Assembly: GCF_963576615.1 (NCBI RefSeq)
Contig: NC_088714.1
Coordinates: 868,001 to 932,000 of the forward strand
DNA: 64,000 bases
DNA from: Watersipora subatra
Lineage: Eukaryota > Bryozoa > Gymnolaemata > Cheilostomatida > Watersiporidae
Direction of reading: 5' to 3'
Positions within the stretch are counted from its first letter, which is position 1. Each line of letters opens with the position of its first letter. This document shows, one piece after another, positions 1 to 13,500 of this stretch. The position numbers were made by a program, and so were the translations under genes. The notes beneath the pieces were generated by a model that saw only the letters and a program-made list of their open reading frames with translations, made no database searches and was not told where the DNA came from.

Positions 1-1610
1 TAATCAGGCAAACGAAGTTAGACACACAATTGTCAGTATGTAGTGATATTGCGACACGACTCTAATCTATAAAATTAACATATTATCCTATGCCTGTCAC
101 AATATTACCTTCAAATAAAGCCTATCTTATTTACTTGTATAATTTTGTTGGTACCTCTGTATGTTAATCCTACTGATTGAGATTGAATTTGTGGGAAAGG
201 ATAAATTTTCTGTTTACTAGAAGGTTTATTGCAACTACACTCAGGACACAATAATGCTATCATCTTTCACGATGTATTCAGTTATGTGTAAACACCATGG
301 CCCGTTACCCCAGTATATACGCACTATGATTCATACTGGGACAGCTGCTGCCGTACCGGGTTCAAACATTCACCATCTAAAATTAACAGAAAATTTCAAT
401 TGTCTGGCTCATCCCCTGTCAGGGCTGTTTTTATTGAAGGTTAGGATTGTCGTGTATTCCGCTCCCTAGGGCTCTGAGTACTTCAGGTTAACATTTGCAG
501 CTTGAGAAATGCAAAACAGATATCCAACAGAGAGTCTAGCTTCTTTAAGCTGGTCTTGTGTGGTAGCTTGTCAGCATTGCTATTCTCGCCCTCAGACCCG
601 CTGTCACTATATAATATAAGCTACCACGCCCTAGTCAAGGAAACACGGGGAGATCATTTCAATCAGCGGTGCTTTTTCTGCAATTTTGGGTACATTTTGC
701 GTTGGAATAAATGGGATAGTAATTTTTATAATAAATACAAAGATTATATATAAATATATAAACTTATTGTCAGTGATATATTTATTATATTGACACAACA
801 GAACATAATAATTGACATGAATAATTCCAAATTTTATTCTGCTTATGGAAAGAAGTTGCAAGTAAATTAAGTTTTGTTTACACTAATAAAAAGGTCTCCT
901 TGTCATAAAATTATGGTGACCTCCGCTATTGTGAGCCGATCAGATATCTAGCATTTGTGGGTCGCTGAGTTATAAACTCAAAAGGCAATTCTTACAATTG
1001 TTTTGGTCAGACAAGAATTTTATACTGGTAAAACTCTCGTTTAGTTCCTGCCTTTCCTTTTGATAAATGAAGCCTCCTTTGATTGATCACAGCACTATAT
1101 AACAAACATAGATTGGAGACTCCCCTGATGTTAAGTCTCTCAAGGTCAGTTCTATTTGACAAGTAGAGTTGCTTGTATTCATAGACTTCAGCATATACAA
1201 GCGCAAACCGAATAGGATTAAAGATCATTCGTTGTAGTTGCTTCTGCGGACATTCTTATCGTTTAATATAATAATATAATATAACACAATGTATTCTATT
1301 GATAACATCATTGTATTATTAAATATAATATGATTTATTTGGTTTAAAGCACAAACCACAAAAAACATATTTCTTTTATTACGGTAAATTGAAATATTCT
1401 CAAAAATGAAGCTGTTGGACATGAAAATAACTAGGGTAACTATAATTTAGTATAGCCTTGGAGTTTACTTAACCTCAGAACTGAGCGGGCCTTTTTATGG
1501 CAACTAGCTCTAAATTACGAAATAGTTAATCCAATTTTTCTCCATTTGCATGAAAGTCGCCCTGAAAGTTTTCATCTAAAAAAGCAACAATCATTTGAAG
1601 AATATTTGTT

Positions 1611-1740
1611 GTGGAGGAGGCTACTGTAGTTGTGGAGGAGGCTACTGTAGTTGTGGAGGAGGCTACTGTAGTTGTGGAGGAGGCTACTGTAGTTGTGGAG
1701 GAGGCTACTGTAGTTGCGGAGGAGCCTACTGTAGTTGTGC
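1611..1740. repeat. 21-bp tandem array, about 6 copies
   Basis: A direct repeat whose unit reads like GTTGTGGAGGAGGCTACTGT plus one base, with only one or two substitutions between copies. The period is a multiple of three, so reading frames stay open in several phases on the minus strand and translate as serine/threonine-rich repeats. I read this as a non-coding minisatellite because no gene context supports translation. Confidence 0.85.
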
Positions 1741-4700
1741 AGTTCAATCTGTCTAACTGGCTCGTAACTAAGATCTTCTGCTAAAGGCTGCTGGTAAAGG
1801 CTGCTCTCAGTCATCTGAAGGAGAAACTCTCTGTGGCTGTGTTCGATGCAGAAGGTATGGGCTAACCATAGGAATGTGTAGAGCGTGAAGCGCGATCCCA
1901 GGTCTGGTGTTTAGGTTACGCAACCCTCTGGTAAACCAATACCATCAGCTGATGGTACTTAGAGCAGATCGTCATCTTGACAGATCTGAGGCGCGGTCTG
2001 CCTCACTCTTATATAACTACCAGCACTGCGTTGAAGATAAATATATTTGTGGTCTGATACGCCATTGATCCCCACAAAAAATTCATTTCACAATTTTATC
2101 GCTAATTGCTTGGAGTTCTGGTGCAAAGTCATGTACAGTAACTGTGACTAGGGCAGATGACCTAGTAACAGATGACCTAAATCTGCATCAGCAGAGCCTC
2201 ACCTAGACATGTAGTATTTAGGCTTCATAACTCTGGCCTACTTATTTCTGATGTAAAGGTGAGTGAGCCCTTGATGACTGGCTTGACATTATCACTAAGG
2301 TCATTCAGATGTCAGCTGGTAAACTTCTTTTCCATAAACTCTCTCTATTGACCTACCTGCTTCTTATACCATATTGGCATAACTAAACAAGAAAAGTCAT
2401 GGTTTACTTTGCGGGTTTAAAATGCATTAGTTTGCTAGGCTTGGTTTTGTCGGGCAATCCATTAAAAAAATGGACACCATTGAAGCGAGTGGTCAAACAT
2501 CTCATAAATGTTTAAGAAAATACCCACCTCAACTACTGCTGTAGCTTCCGCTGCCGTTTCTGCTGCTAATCATACAGAGACTAGCGTGTAGTGTGATATT
2601 GCTTCGTTGTTAAACCAAGAAAACCTCTGCTAGCTTCCAACAAATATTAATATTCATAACTATACTTGCTGGTATTCATCGCGTGATACTTTATAGCAGT
2701 TTTCCACATATCACTATTTATAAGTTTGCCGTAACAGTAAATATTTTTATTTAAATATGAAGTTGTTTTGAAGTTTTTATTACATTTATTGTGAACAGCA
2801 ATGCTGTTACCATCTCAACACTATTACCATTACAACAATATTACCATCGTAACGCGGTTACCATCTCAACGCTGTTTATCATGGCGACGATGCTATCATC
2901 TCAGAGCTATTACTGTCTCGGCGCCGTTATTGTCACAACGCTGAATTCTTGCTGGTTTCGTATCTCTAGTTTGTGTTTTCATGAAAATTATTTTTAATAA
3001 ATATTTATATAAAATGAAAATGTTTGTATAAACTGTGTTTATAAGTCTCATAAGGCGTGTATAATCACTCACCTTATGCACATGTATGTTACATCAATTT
3101 CATATAGCTTTAGTTAATGTGCGTTTCTCAGTCTGGTCTGTTAGCTGGACTCGTTAGCTGAACTCGTAGCTGCCGCTAGGGAAAAGTGAAGGTGAACTCT
3201 ATATTCACCCCTTCATAAAAACCTTTTCAATAAGCTGTACATTTCGTTGCTGTTTGTAAATACATGTAATCGGTACTGCCTCACCACGGCTGGACTGCTA
3301 AAGTGCAGTGTAATTACTGAGAGTTGATCAGTTGATATAAGATTAGATTACTTCGCAGACGATAGTTGGAATTAGTGTACCCTCAGGAATTTGTCTTCAC
3401 ACATCACAAACATTTCTAAAGCGGAGTACACTAAGCGGATCAGTGCAAAATGCTGCCGGTATTAATTTGTGTCACCATTGTCTAAAACCGCTGCCTAACC
3501 AATAATTTTGTTGCTTCTGCTGCTCGAAGAAAAAGAGCTGTTGGAGACTATTCTGTGCGCACTTGTAAATCAGTAAACATGTCTTTATGAACATATAAGG
3601 AGGGGATCAAGTCTTCTTACAATTACCTCAACATATCCTACGATTTTTCTTGCTTTAGCAGATATTTTACCCAAAATATAAAGTAATTTCCAACATATGG
3701 CATTGGCTGTTTCTCGAAATATGCCAGTTTGTGCAAATAAAAACTGGTAGAACTCAAAAAGTAAGGAAACAAAATCGTAAAAACTGTAAAAATGATACAA
3801 GTAAACTTAGTTTAGACTTGACCGAAGGTAAGTTATAGTAAGTTATAGTAAGTTATGCAACCTATTTAGTTCAGAAGTCATGCACTGCTGACCTTAGGTT
3901 GCCATACACGTCCTTACACAGTAAAGTAACAACATAATCTCATAGCATAATATATACAATATAATATATTAATCTCATATAACTCAATCGAGCATTGTAT
4001 TATAGACTATTAGTACTGGGATACAGATAGTATACTCTTTATGTCATGTGGGAGCTTTTGTTTTTTTGTGTTATGTAATTAAATGTCCAAAAGTGAATTT
4101 ACTCTCACTAATTATGTAATAGCCACTGGTGTTGTGTATTGCATAACAGCAAGCATAACGTTTGGGATTTCAATAGGCTTGAGCTAGTTCTGTCTAGGAA
4201 AACGTACATGTAAGTTTATCTTTGTGATCAGGAAGTAACAATAAAATCTCTTTTTTATTGATTAAATTAGTTTTTTATATTACATTAAATTTTGAGTTTA
4301 AATTTAGTCATTTGACGTTTTATATAATGTATCTGCTTTAATGCTGTATACAATTACCAGAAGTATCTGTAATTCTTAGTACAAAATAATTCAAAGGTAA
4401 CTTTATGCAAAATGGTGTTGGTAAAAATATTTGTTATAAAAGTTTTAATCGCGAAACATAGAATTTTTGCAATTAAAAGCTTGACGCTCCGGAATTGCTT
4501 GAAAACAAACTAGAGTAAATGACAAGGTTTACTAAAGGCTATACAAAGCTTATGTATGTTGATGTGTCACTAAAGTACATGTCAGTCTCTGTCAGTTTTA
4601 AAAATGAATTATAAAACTAATGTTGTATTAATTGTTACTTATTATACGAAGTCAAACTTCTGCATAGAAAGTTAATTCGTTCCGATTTTTACTTCGTGCG

Positions 4701-4990
4701 TCCAAGTTGTCATTCTGTTGGAGCCAATATTCTCATGAAAATATTTGATATTGTGTTCAGCTTTTTCCAGAACCCAATAAAAAATGATGCATTTTCAAAT
4801 GATTACATGTAACTTTAAAACAACCACATGATATAAAAGTATACAAAATACCGATATTAAAACCTACATTATATGTAAAAGTTAAATTAATAATATTAAT
4901 AATTGGTTTTAAATGTTATCTGAAATTAAAAATGTATGAACCAATTTTTAGACTTGAAAATACTTGAGTTCAGTTGTATAGCGATTAAAA

Positions 4991-5060
4991 TAACTTACAC
5001 TAGACTTACACTAGACTTACACTATACTTACATTAGACTTGCACTAGACTTACGCTAGGT
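4991..5060. repeat. Short 12-bp tandem array
   Basis: About six imperfect copies of a TTACACTAGACT-like unit in tandem. A minor minisatellite in otherwise featureless AT-rich DNA. Confidence 0.7.
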
Positions 5061-7552
5061 GTAAGTTTATTATTTTTATGCTTTATTGTTAGTTTTTTCA
5101 ACTTTTATTTTCATTTGCAAAACTTGTTAAGTCCAGGAGTCGTATGTTAGAAGTTACTTTGTAAGTCACGACAAATATCTATTCAAACCCTTAGATTGTA
5201 TGTCGATAAACTCATAGGTAGATGTGGGCGCAGGTCAAGGTTAATCTGCATATGGTCTGTTTGTCTTCTCTGTATCTGCAGGAGTCAACCAGTTATAGCA
5301 GATTTTGGATTTATGAATTATTTACCAGCAACTTCTAGCCAGTTCATCTAATGGTGGAGAGAACAAATATAAAATTTTGAAAAGACTATACATACCTAAT
5401 TATGTATGAGAGAGGGAAGAGACGGGAGAGTAGACCCACTTGTGTCTACCATTGTTTTGAGACTTCCTTTCCGCTGTCAAGAGACGTTCTCATAAGCTAA
5501 ATAGCTAAACAAGAGCCAATAGCGTTGTAAATCAAATTCGGTCACACATTCTTTTTTGTCTAATAATTGCTTTTTTAGTCGGCAATGCAAGACTTTCATG
5601 ACTGGAGCTTTGAGTCGCTGGTGCCATTGTTCAGGGAGATGACTAGGGGCAAACCACACTGGCTTTGGCCTATAATCTTATTTGGTTTTTAGACACTAGC
5701 TATTCTATGCATCTGCCTTCCGTGGTCAGATTGTGGCTTTTCTATTAGAAAAAGGAGAGAGGTTCTGTCAATTAGCAGAGCCGCTTCACTGACGGTTGTT
5801 AGCTTAGGCAACATCTGTCATAATCACTCAAGTGGGGCTTGTATCGTAAGTCCCTTTACAACCCGGCACTGCGGTTACATGAACTACAGCTATTGCTTTC
5901 CGTTTCAATAGAAAGGGTGTCTCATTTGCTTGCTGTACGACCCCTCCTCTACCGTGGCTCACACAAATTTTTAACATTACACCAAGAAGGTGCAAATTAT
6001 AGTCAATGTAGCATTCCTGACTTTTGTTACTTTAAATAACTTATATATACGCAGTTAGTGTTAGCAAATATGAATGTCGGGGTCAGATGGTCGTATAGCT
6101 AGCTACGGCCCTTGGGAGTATTTACCTAACTCTCTCGCTAACCGCAGACCTCAAAACACTCTTAGACAACTGGGAAGAAGAGGGTGGCATTGTTCGTAGG
6201 CCCATGTAATTCTACACACTAAAGCGGGGTGAGCACTTGCTTTACCTGCCAACTCCCTCCTATCTTAGCCACATCTTTCATCAGAGATTTTAATCTTCAT
6301 CTTTCAATATCACTTCTTAGTCTTCCCAATAAATTTGCATTTCTTACAACACACTCTGCGGTAGGGAGCAAGCAGTGGTAGGATACCAGCGCTCTTTTCA
6401 TTAAAAACAGCAAGTTAGGCGAGAGGCATGAGATGGTGTTGCCACGCTGTTATGTCACGCTCCGCACGCTTTTCTCTCCAGTCAAACTTTAAGTGACCCA
6501 ATGACCTCACCTCACCCTCCTCAACCAGAGTTCTTCTTATCTCTTCATTGGCAATTTGTCAAGCGCATAAGGGTGACTTATCTAACAACCCCTTATCAAT
6601 TATTTCTTCAAGGAAATTAGGGTATGTGTTGACTACATTATTTCTGTTTGTTGTTGAGTTGAACAATGAAAGAAACACTATAGATCTCTAAAGTGTTAAA
6701 GTAAATTTAACGATACAAAAAACTTTGCATTGCTAGTGGAGGTTCTGATGCCGGTGGCAAGGTGAATTTTTCTTGCATAAATACTGCCAGAGCGATAACT
6801 TATTTCTGAGACTAACTGAAATAATCAAATTCATGAGCAATAGATGACATATAATAAGTTTGTTGTGGCCGTAGAGAGAGGCTTATAGAGGTGTTACGCG
6901 CAGTCAGAGGGCTGGCAGAGGGTCATTAGCTCATTATCTGAATATGATATCTACGCAGCATCGCGATAGGTCTGACCGGCTGCGCTTATAACTGGCCTCT
7001 GCAATCGCCAGACTCGAGTGTATTATTTTTGTGGTTTCTTTGTTCTCAACTGGTCTCAAAAACTTGTGGTAAACAAACCGCTCTAACAAAATTGTTATTG
7101 GTCACGGGTGAACCGCAGCATTGAATAGGAATGAGAAGCAGTGGCGCGGTGTGTTCACGCTACAATTATATAGAAACATGCACCAGCCAACTTTCCACTT
7201 GCCAAAAATTTTCTTACCTCAAGCTAATGTTTTTGATTTCCGTATGAAATTGCAGCCGTTAACTGGAGAATCAGAGGTGATCTATCTGAGCAGTATTGCG
7301 CAATTGATCACTAGAAATACGGTTTATAGCCTTAGAATGTCAACACTCACTCGCTGCTATTTTCCTACCATTTAGCACGCTGAGTTGTTTACGCAATAGA
7401 TGCCTTGCAACAGCTCCCAAACTCTTGTTCCTGCATCAGTTTATGTTTCCTTTCTTTTTGCTGTCAAATTTGGTCTTTTCAACTCATGGCTGCCTTGTGA
7501 TCACTCAGCTTTGGACATTGCTTTAAAGCTTATTTGACTCTTTACAGGGCGC

Positions 7553-10500
7553 ATGGAGGCAGCGATGAGAAACGTTTCTATCAATGACAGAACGTCATCG
7601 ATGAGTCCAATAATAAAGGCCGAACCTCCTAGCCTTACGTCGGAAGATGTACTCGTACAAGACCAGCCAATAGATTTTTCTACCAAAGTACGACAGCGTG
7701 TCCTCGAAAGTTCTGATGAGTCATCTATTCGTAAAGTCAGCAATGACAGCGCCATAGACTGCTCGAATGATGCCATCGAGGACTCGAGGCCGATAGAGCC
7801 AGCGACAGTGCGAGAGAATGAGTCGGAGATTTACCCTAGTCAGCCAAGGCTTCCTGCAATATCCTTGCCAATGCCAAACATTAGCACATTTCTACCTCAG
7901 CCATCCTCATCTGTAGCCGGTATGGGCATGCTTTATCAACCACCAGTTTTTCCGAACTATTTTCCTCCTGGATTTGCGGGACCAATGTGGCCAAATCCAA
8001 TGGCGGCCATGATGCACCAACAGGAGGTAGCCAGAAAAATGCTATCGGCTTCTGTTAAGGTGCCTCCTACCCAAGCACCAGTTCTATCATCGATCAAACC
8101 CACATACGGAAGCAAACAGTCATTCGCAAAGCCAGAAATGCCGGTAATGGGGCCAGGAGTTCGGCCATTTCCCCCTATGCCAAATTTCGCGAGTGCAGGC
8201 AATCTCAATAACATTCCAGACCCGAGTGTGTTGGCAGAGGCCTTAAAGAATCACGAAGAAATGTTCAGCGCATACAAACAGCAGGTAGAACTATAAGTCA
8301 TTGACCATTGTTCAGGTGGTTATATAATCACCTGACCCTATAATCTGCTGTTCAATGACCCTTTGACATCCAGGTCAGCCAACCTAGAGAAATCTTCATT
8401 TGCTGTAATCACAGGCTAGTTCTTGTCTGCTTAACGCTCATATATTTTGCTAAGAGAGTGCAGTGTCCTCACAAGAATGGCCTTAGGTCCTTAGTCTCTT
8501 TTGAGCCTCGTGGTAGTCCACCTGCAGAGCAGTTCTTTTCCTTTTCTTTACCATATCTTGACTAGGCCATTGTCCTATCAGCGTAAAAGCATATGATACA
8601 TAACATTATAATGTGAGAAACGCACAGTGAATTTTAGAATATGCTAGCCATTTCCCAAAATCTTGTTAAATTCTGAAAATTTGTAAGTATACAAAGTTGT
8701 CTCAGCAAATACAAATATTTTATTATGCTATTTACTCTTGCTATTCACTGCTGAATTAACCTTTGATTAAGATTTGGTTGATTTGCGAGAAATAAATATT
8801 GAGGGATTTGTATGCTCATATAGATGCTGAGTCCGAGCTATGGTCTACCATATGATTGACACGTAAGTGTGAGATAGGAAACTGCAGTTCTCTTATAGTT
8901 GGTTTAATAGCCATTTCTTTGTCCGCAAAAAAGCTCTAATGGCAGATAGGTTACTAGTGGGAACAAACAAAGTCTATCTGTGGTCAGCTAATTTGATATA
9001 CCTCATTACAGCAAATAGCCAGCTGGCAGACAACTTCTGCAGAACCTTGAGACAACTCCAAGGCTGCAAACCTTGAGACAACTCCAAGGCTGCAATACCG
9101 AGGAGGATCTCTAGATTAGTGTATGAGCATTTGTGTAAGACTCTATTCTGGTACTTCAAAGGTGCTTAGTCAAAAGGCTGCTGAAGAATCTAAGAAGGGT
9201 GCAAGACGCCAGCCCGCAGCAACCGTAACCAACGGAACCCACTCTACAATCTCAGCTCATACCAATGGAAATTCCTCATCCGCAACAGAATCCTTCTCAT
9301 TATCACAAATAGATGAAGATCATACGTTGAACTCTCCGAGCAGCAACAGCATCCCAACAGGCAGCGGCGAGGTGAAGCTGCCTCTCGCACCAGTTAATGG
9401 TACCAACACACACAGAGAGACGCAATCCTCACTATGTAAGTGTTTAAATTAAGTTAATCGCTTTTGAAGAAGACCTCATGTCTCTGGGAAGCAAATACCT
9501 AAATTACCGACCAGATGTTCATGAACAGCAGTACGCTATTTAGTGGCACCGTAAGAAAACTTCACCATTATTTTACATATGATTTTTAAAGGCATAAACA
9601 ATAACTGTTGTCAAAATGTACAGATAAGACTATTTTATCTCTTTTGCTAGTTTTATTTGTACATTCTTCAAAAAAGTTAGATTGGCCCTCATAGATATAA
9701 GCCATTGTTGACTTGTCCAAGGCTCTCCTTCCTCATAGATATAAGCTATTGTTGACTTGTCCAAGGCTCTCCTTTAGCTTTCTGATTCAGTTGTGGACTT
9801 GATTAATGTCTGTGAGTTGACTGAGTCAAGTCGGATATTAAGATGGAGGATGGTCTTTTGTCTATCAGTCAGAACAAAGGCTGGACTGATTAGGGTAGTT
9901 ACAGATTATGACAGAAACACTTCAAAATCTCCTTTAAACTTCTGGCTTTCTCCGCTCAAGTAACTGCCGCTTAAAGCCTTTCTACCTGTTGTTAGTTAAC
10001 ATCAACGCTTCCATGATCATACGATCGATTTTGTTGTTGTTGGAGTTTTTGACAGCATTGCATTGTGATATTGCTTGTCTTTGGGTATGACCAGAGCTAG
10101 CAATTATTCCCTCAGAGTTTCAGAGGAAAGGTGTTAAGACGCGCCGGCATAAGGCAAGATGGCTGCTGCATCTCATGTACGAAGTAAGCTACTTATTCTC
10201 TACTCTCTCGAGTAAACAATTAAGAAAAACCACAATGCATCATAATGACCTTGATTTAATGACGAGAGACGAAACAATAGGTTTGGAGTAAACATGCAGT
10301 CTACTCGGTACAACTCGCAGCTACAACTCGCAGCTACAACTCGCAGCTACAACTCGCAGCTACAACTCGCAGCTACAACTCGCAGCTACAACTCGCAGCT
10401 ACAACTCGCAGCTACAACTCGCAGCTACAACTCGCAGCTACAACTCGCAGCTACAACTCGCAGCTACAACTCGCAGCTACAACTCGCAGCTACAACTCGC

Positions 10501-13500
10501 AGCTACAACTCGCAGCTACAACTCGCAGCCTCGATTCATAGCTACAACTTTTAGCCTCAATTCATAGCCTCGATTCATAGTCTCGACTTATAGCTTCTGT
10601 GTGCTAATATGTGGCTCGTCCAAAAACTTGCCATTCAAGTAAGCTGTTAGACTTTCTATACTCTTCCTAATTTCTACTTAGATAACTGGTTTAGTTCTCT
10701 GTTTGATATTGAGAAATTTTTCAAGCCCAAAATCTGAACAAGAAAACTAGTACTCCATTCCAAAAACGAGTTATTCAAGTTTAGGCATTAGCGAGATTAT
10801 CATGAGCTCAATCAACTGTGGGAAATCATTTACATCATCAGCCCATAAGAGTGTGAAAAAAATGGATTTTCTCAGCTATTGTATGTCACCATTTGTTGCT
10901 AAACTGTCTATGTGTCTGCTAGATGTGTTTCTTATCAATAGCTAGGCAGTGTTGTTTTAGCTGTTTCCATTGTTCAAAGAAAGTTCTAGAACAAATTATA
11001 TAAATATTTTATAGTGCTTGTGATAGTTTGCTAAAAACGTTTTAAACTGGTGGGTTGAAATCGTTTCCGTAAAAATGTATGCATTTCAGGAGGTTTATTA
11101 TGTGAGTGATGCTAGTGTACTGTTTGTATTCTTGACAACTTGCGAGAAAATAGTTCTAAAACATCGGGAGTCTTCAGAGAAAATTCTAGGGTAGATTATG
11201 TAATACCTTTGTTGAAGCTGCAATCGCTTCCTAAAGACATTTTGATGCTGATCATCTTGAGACACCAATCAAGACAAACTGTGACAAAAAATTTTCAAGC
11301 ATACAGCAGAAATACAATATTTTTTCACACAGAGAACGTAATACATTGCATTACCAACATGGTACTGAGAACCTGAGAGGCTGACTTGGGTGGCGGCATT
11401 CTAAGAATCACATTTTAACAGCGATATTTGCATGCCTAAAAATACAAAGGCTTCATTCTGAAAATTGACAAACCCGCAGAAGTGTTCCTCATTCTCTTGT
11501 ACAACATACATGCTGACGAGTTCTATCTGCTTAGTTAGCAACACACGCGCTGCCTATTTCTCAAAGCGTGGCCCCTCACCCACAATACCCTCTTTTTGCA
11601 GCAGATGATGACAAACATTCAGGAAGTGTTGGCTCGCTCGGTGAGAACACAAGTAATGGCGGCAGTAGCAATGCCACCAGTAATACACCAGGCACTAGTA
11701 GTAGTGCCGGCCCATCACTTCACTCCTCTGATGAAAGCCTACAGACCAACGACAGTAGACGATCTCTGACTCCAGCTCATTCAAGCAACAGCGAACTGCA
11801 TGACATGACAGGTACTTGACAGGTGCTTCGTGTACATATCAATCTCTTTTGATGCCTGGTGCAATTTGTGCAAAAAATCAGAGTTGTTCACCTTTTGCCA
11901 AACGCAACTGACCTCAAATCATCGAAATTAGATATTGTAAACATACAGAATAGTATTTGTAAAATCAGTCTAGCATCACAGTCTAGAAACTGCAGTCTTT
12001 CAATTTCATGTAACAATGTCAATTTATTTGCTTGCATTCACTAAAAAGTCAAATACAAAAGCATTATAAAAAACTAGTAGGTCAGTTTGAACACCCCAAA
12101 AAATAGTTTTATCTCCTTTGTGGATAATTATGACTCAGAAATGAGAGCCAATACTGATTTAGTTTGATAATCAAAAAGTTGATTTTTATGCCGAGTGCAG
12201 TAATTCAGTTGCAATGTCAAGGGCTTCTCAAAGAGTGCTCCTCAGAGTGTGGTCATGGGTTCTGCCTGCATGCAGTTTAAAGGGGCTGAAAGCTCACATA
12301 GAAAACCTATAACTGATTACTAGCATGTATGGGACATTAACCCAGTTTAAAATGTTTTGGATAAGATTTTTGCTTGAAAATCTAGCATTGGTTTAAATTA
12401 CAAAATTGGAAATCCGGCATCGAAAGGGTTAAGGACAGAAATGATGTAAGCCATGTGAAGGGATATTGTTGAACCTCTGCAAGTAACGATGGCTCCCATT
12501 CATATGTGTAGTGGTGTCAGTTAGAATAGAAACCAACTTACTTACGTGTCTCATTCATCAATCACTTTTTTTTGTCAATTCGATAGGAAAAATTTTAATA
12601 GAGGAAACTACAAATGTAATCCTATATTTTTATTTACAAAAATTAATGTATTCATTATGCGATTATTCTTACTGAAAAAAGGACGTAGTCCAAGACAAAT
12701 TAGCCATCGTATTTACTATTATGCCTGTACTAAATATGGCCCTTGTTTCAATCTATCTGCAGGCATGAGGCCTCGCAGCATGACTTTACCCACTCAGTCA
12801 GACCACAGGCTAATGTCCCACTCACCTTCTCCATCAGTTCTTTCAACAAGTAATAACAGCAGTGGACCCGGTACACCCAACTCTAAGAATGATCGGGGCT
12901 TTAGGAAGAGAGCGAGAACATTACCAGATGACCAAAAGGTAAAAAAGACAAGTGTGAGTTCCTATTGTACAGTTATTAGTTAGATATATTAGACCTCTTA
13001 TTGTATAGTTATTAGTTACATATATTAGACCTCCTATTGTACAGTTATTATTTACATATATTAGACCTCCTATTGCACAGTGATTAGTTACACATATTAG
13101 ACTTCCTATTGTACGGTTATTAGTTACATATATTAGACCTCATTCTAGCCTGTTTCCCATTTAATTTCAAATTGCGACAGCCCTTCCTTAAAGATTGACT
13201 TGAAACAAAATTCACATTACAGTTATTTGGTATCAAAAGATTCACCATGTCTTACTCTGTTGTGTTGTAGGTGCAAAATATGTGGTATTTTGATTACAAG
13301 TTCTTAAAAGATCAAAAACGAACAGCCACGCGAGACCGCCGTAGTTTGGGTTCTCTTTCCAAAACGGCTCAAATGTGACGTAGCTGTGTTAGATGGTTTT
13401 TGTTTACGCTTTCATGCAACTTTATTCGTCAAAATATTTCACAAATATACTTCACGCATTCAATAAAACCATGTCTATTGTTCTTACGCGTCTGTTTTAT

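Larger units (their letters stand above)
1..7547. other. Intergenic region upstream of the bZIP gene
   Basis: No reading frame here is long enough or protein-like enough to call a gene, and none shows paired splice signals with recognisable protein. It contains a 21-bp array (1611-1740), a degenerate run of roughly 15-18-bp units rich in CAACGCTGTTACCATC-like words (about 2795-2945), three copies of an 11-bp AGTTATAGTA-like unit near 3833-3857, and a 12-bp array near 4991-5060. A non-coding 5' exon and the promoter of the bZIP gene may lie here, because its first visible coding exon begins at a splice acceptor, but I could not pick one out. Confidence 0.6.

Noticed and set aside
7501-7776. 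91-codon minus frame opposite the first bZIP exon
   Set aside because: A shadow of the coding exon on the other strand, with no splice or family support. The same applies to the minus frame at 7957-8214.
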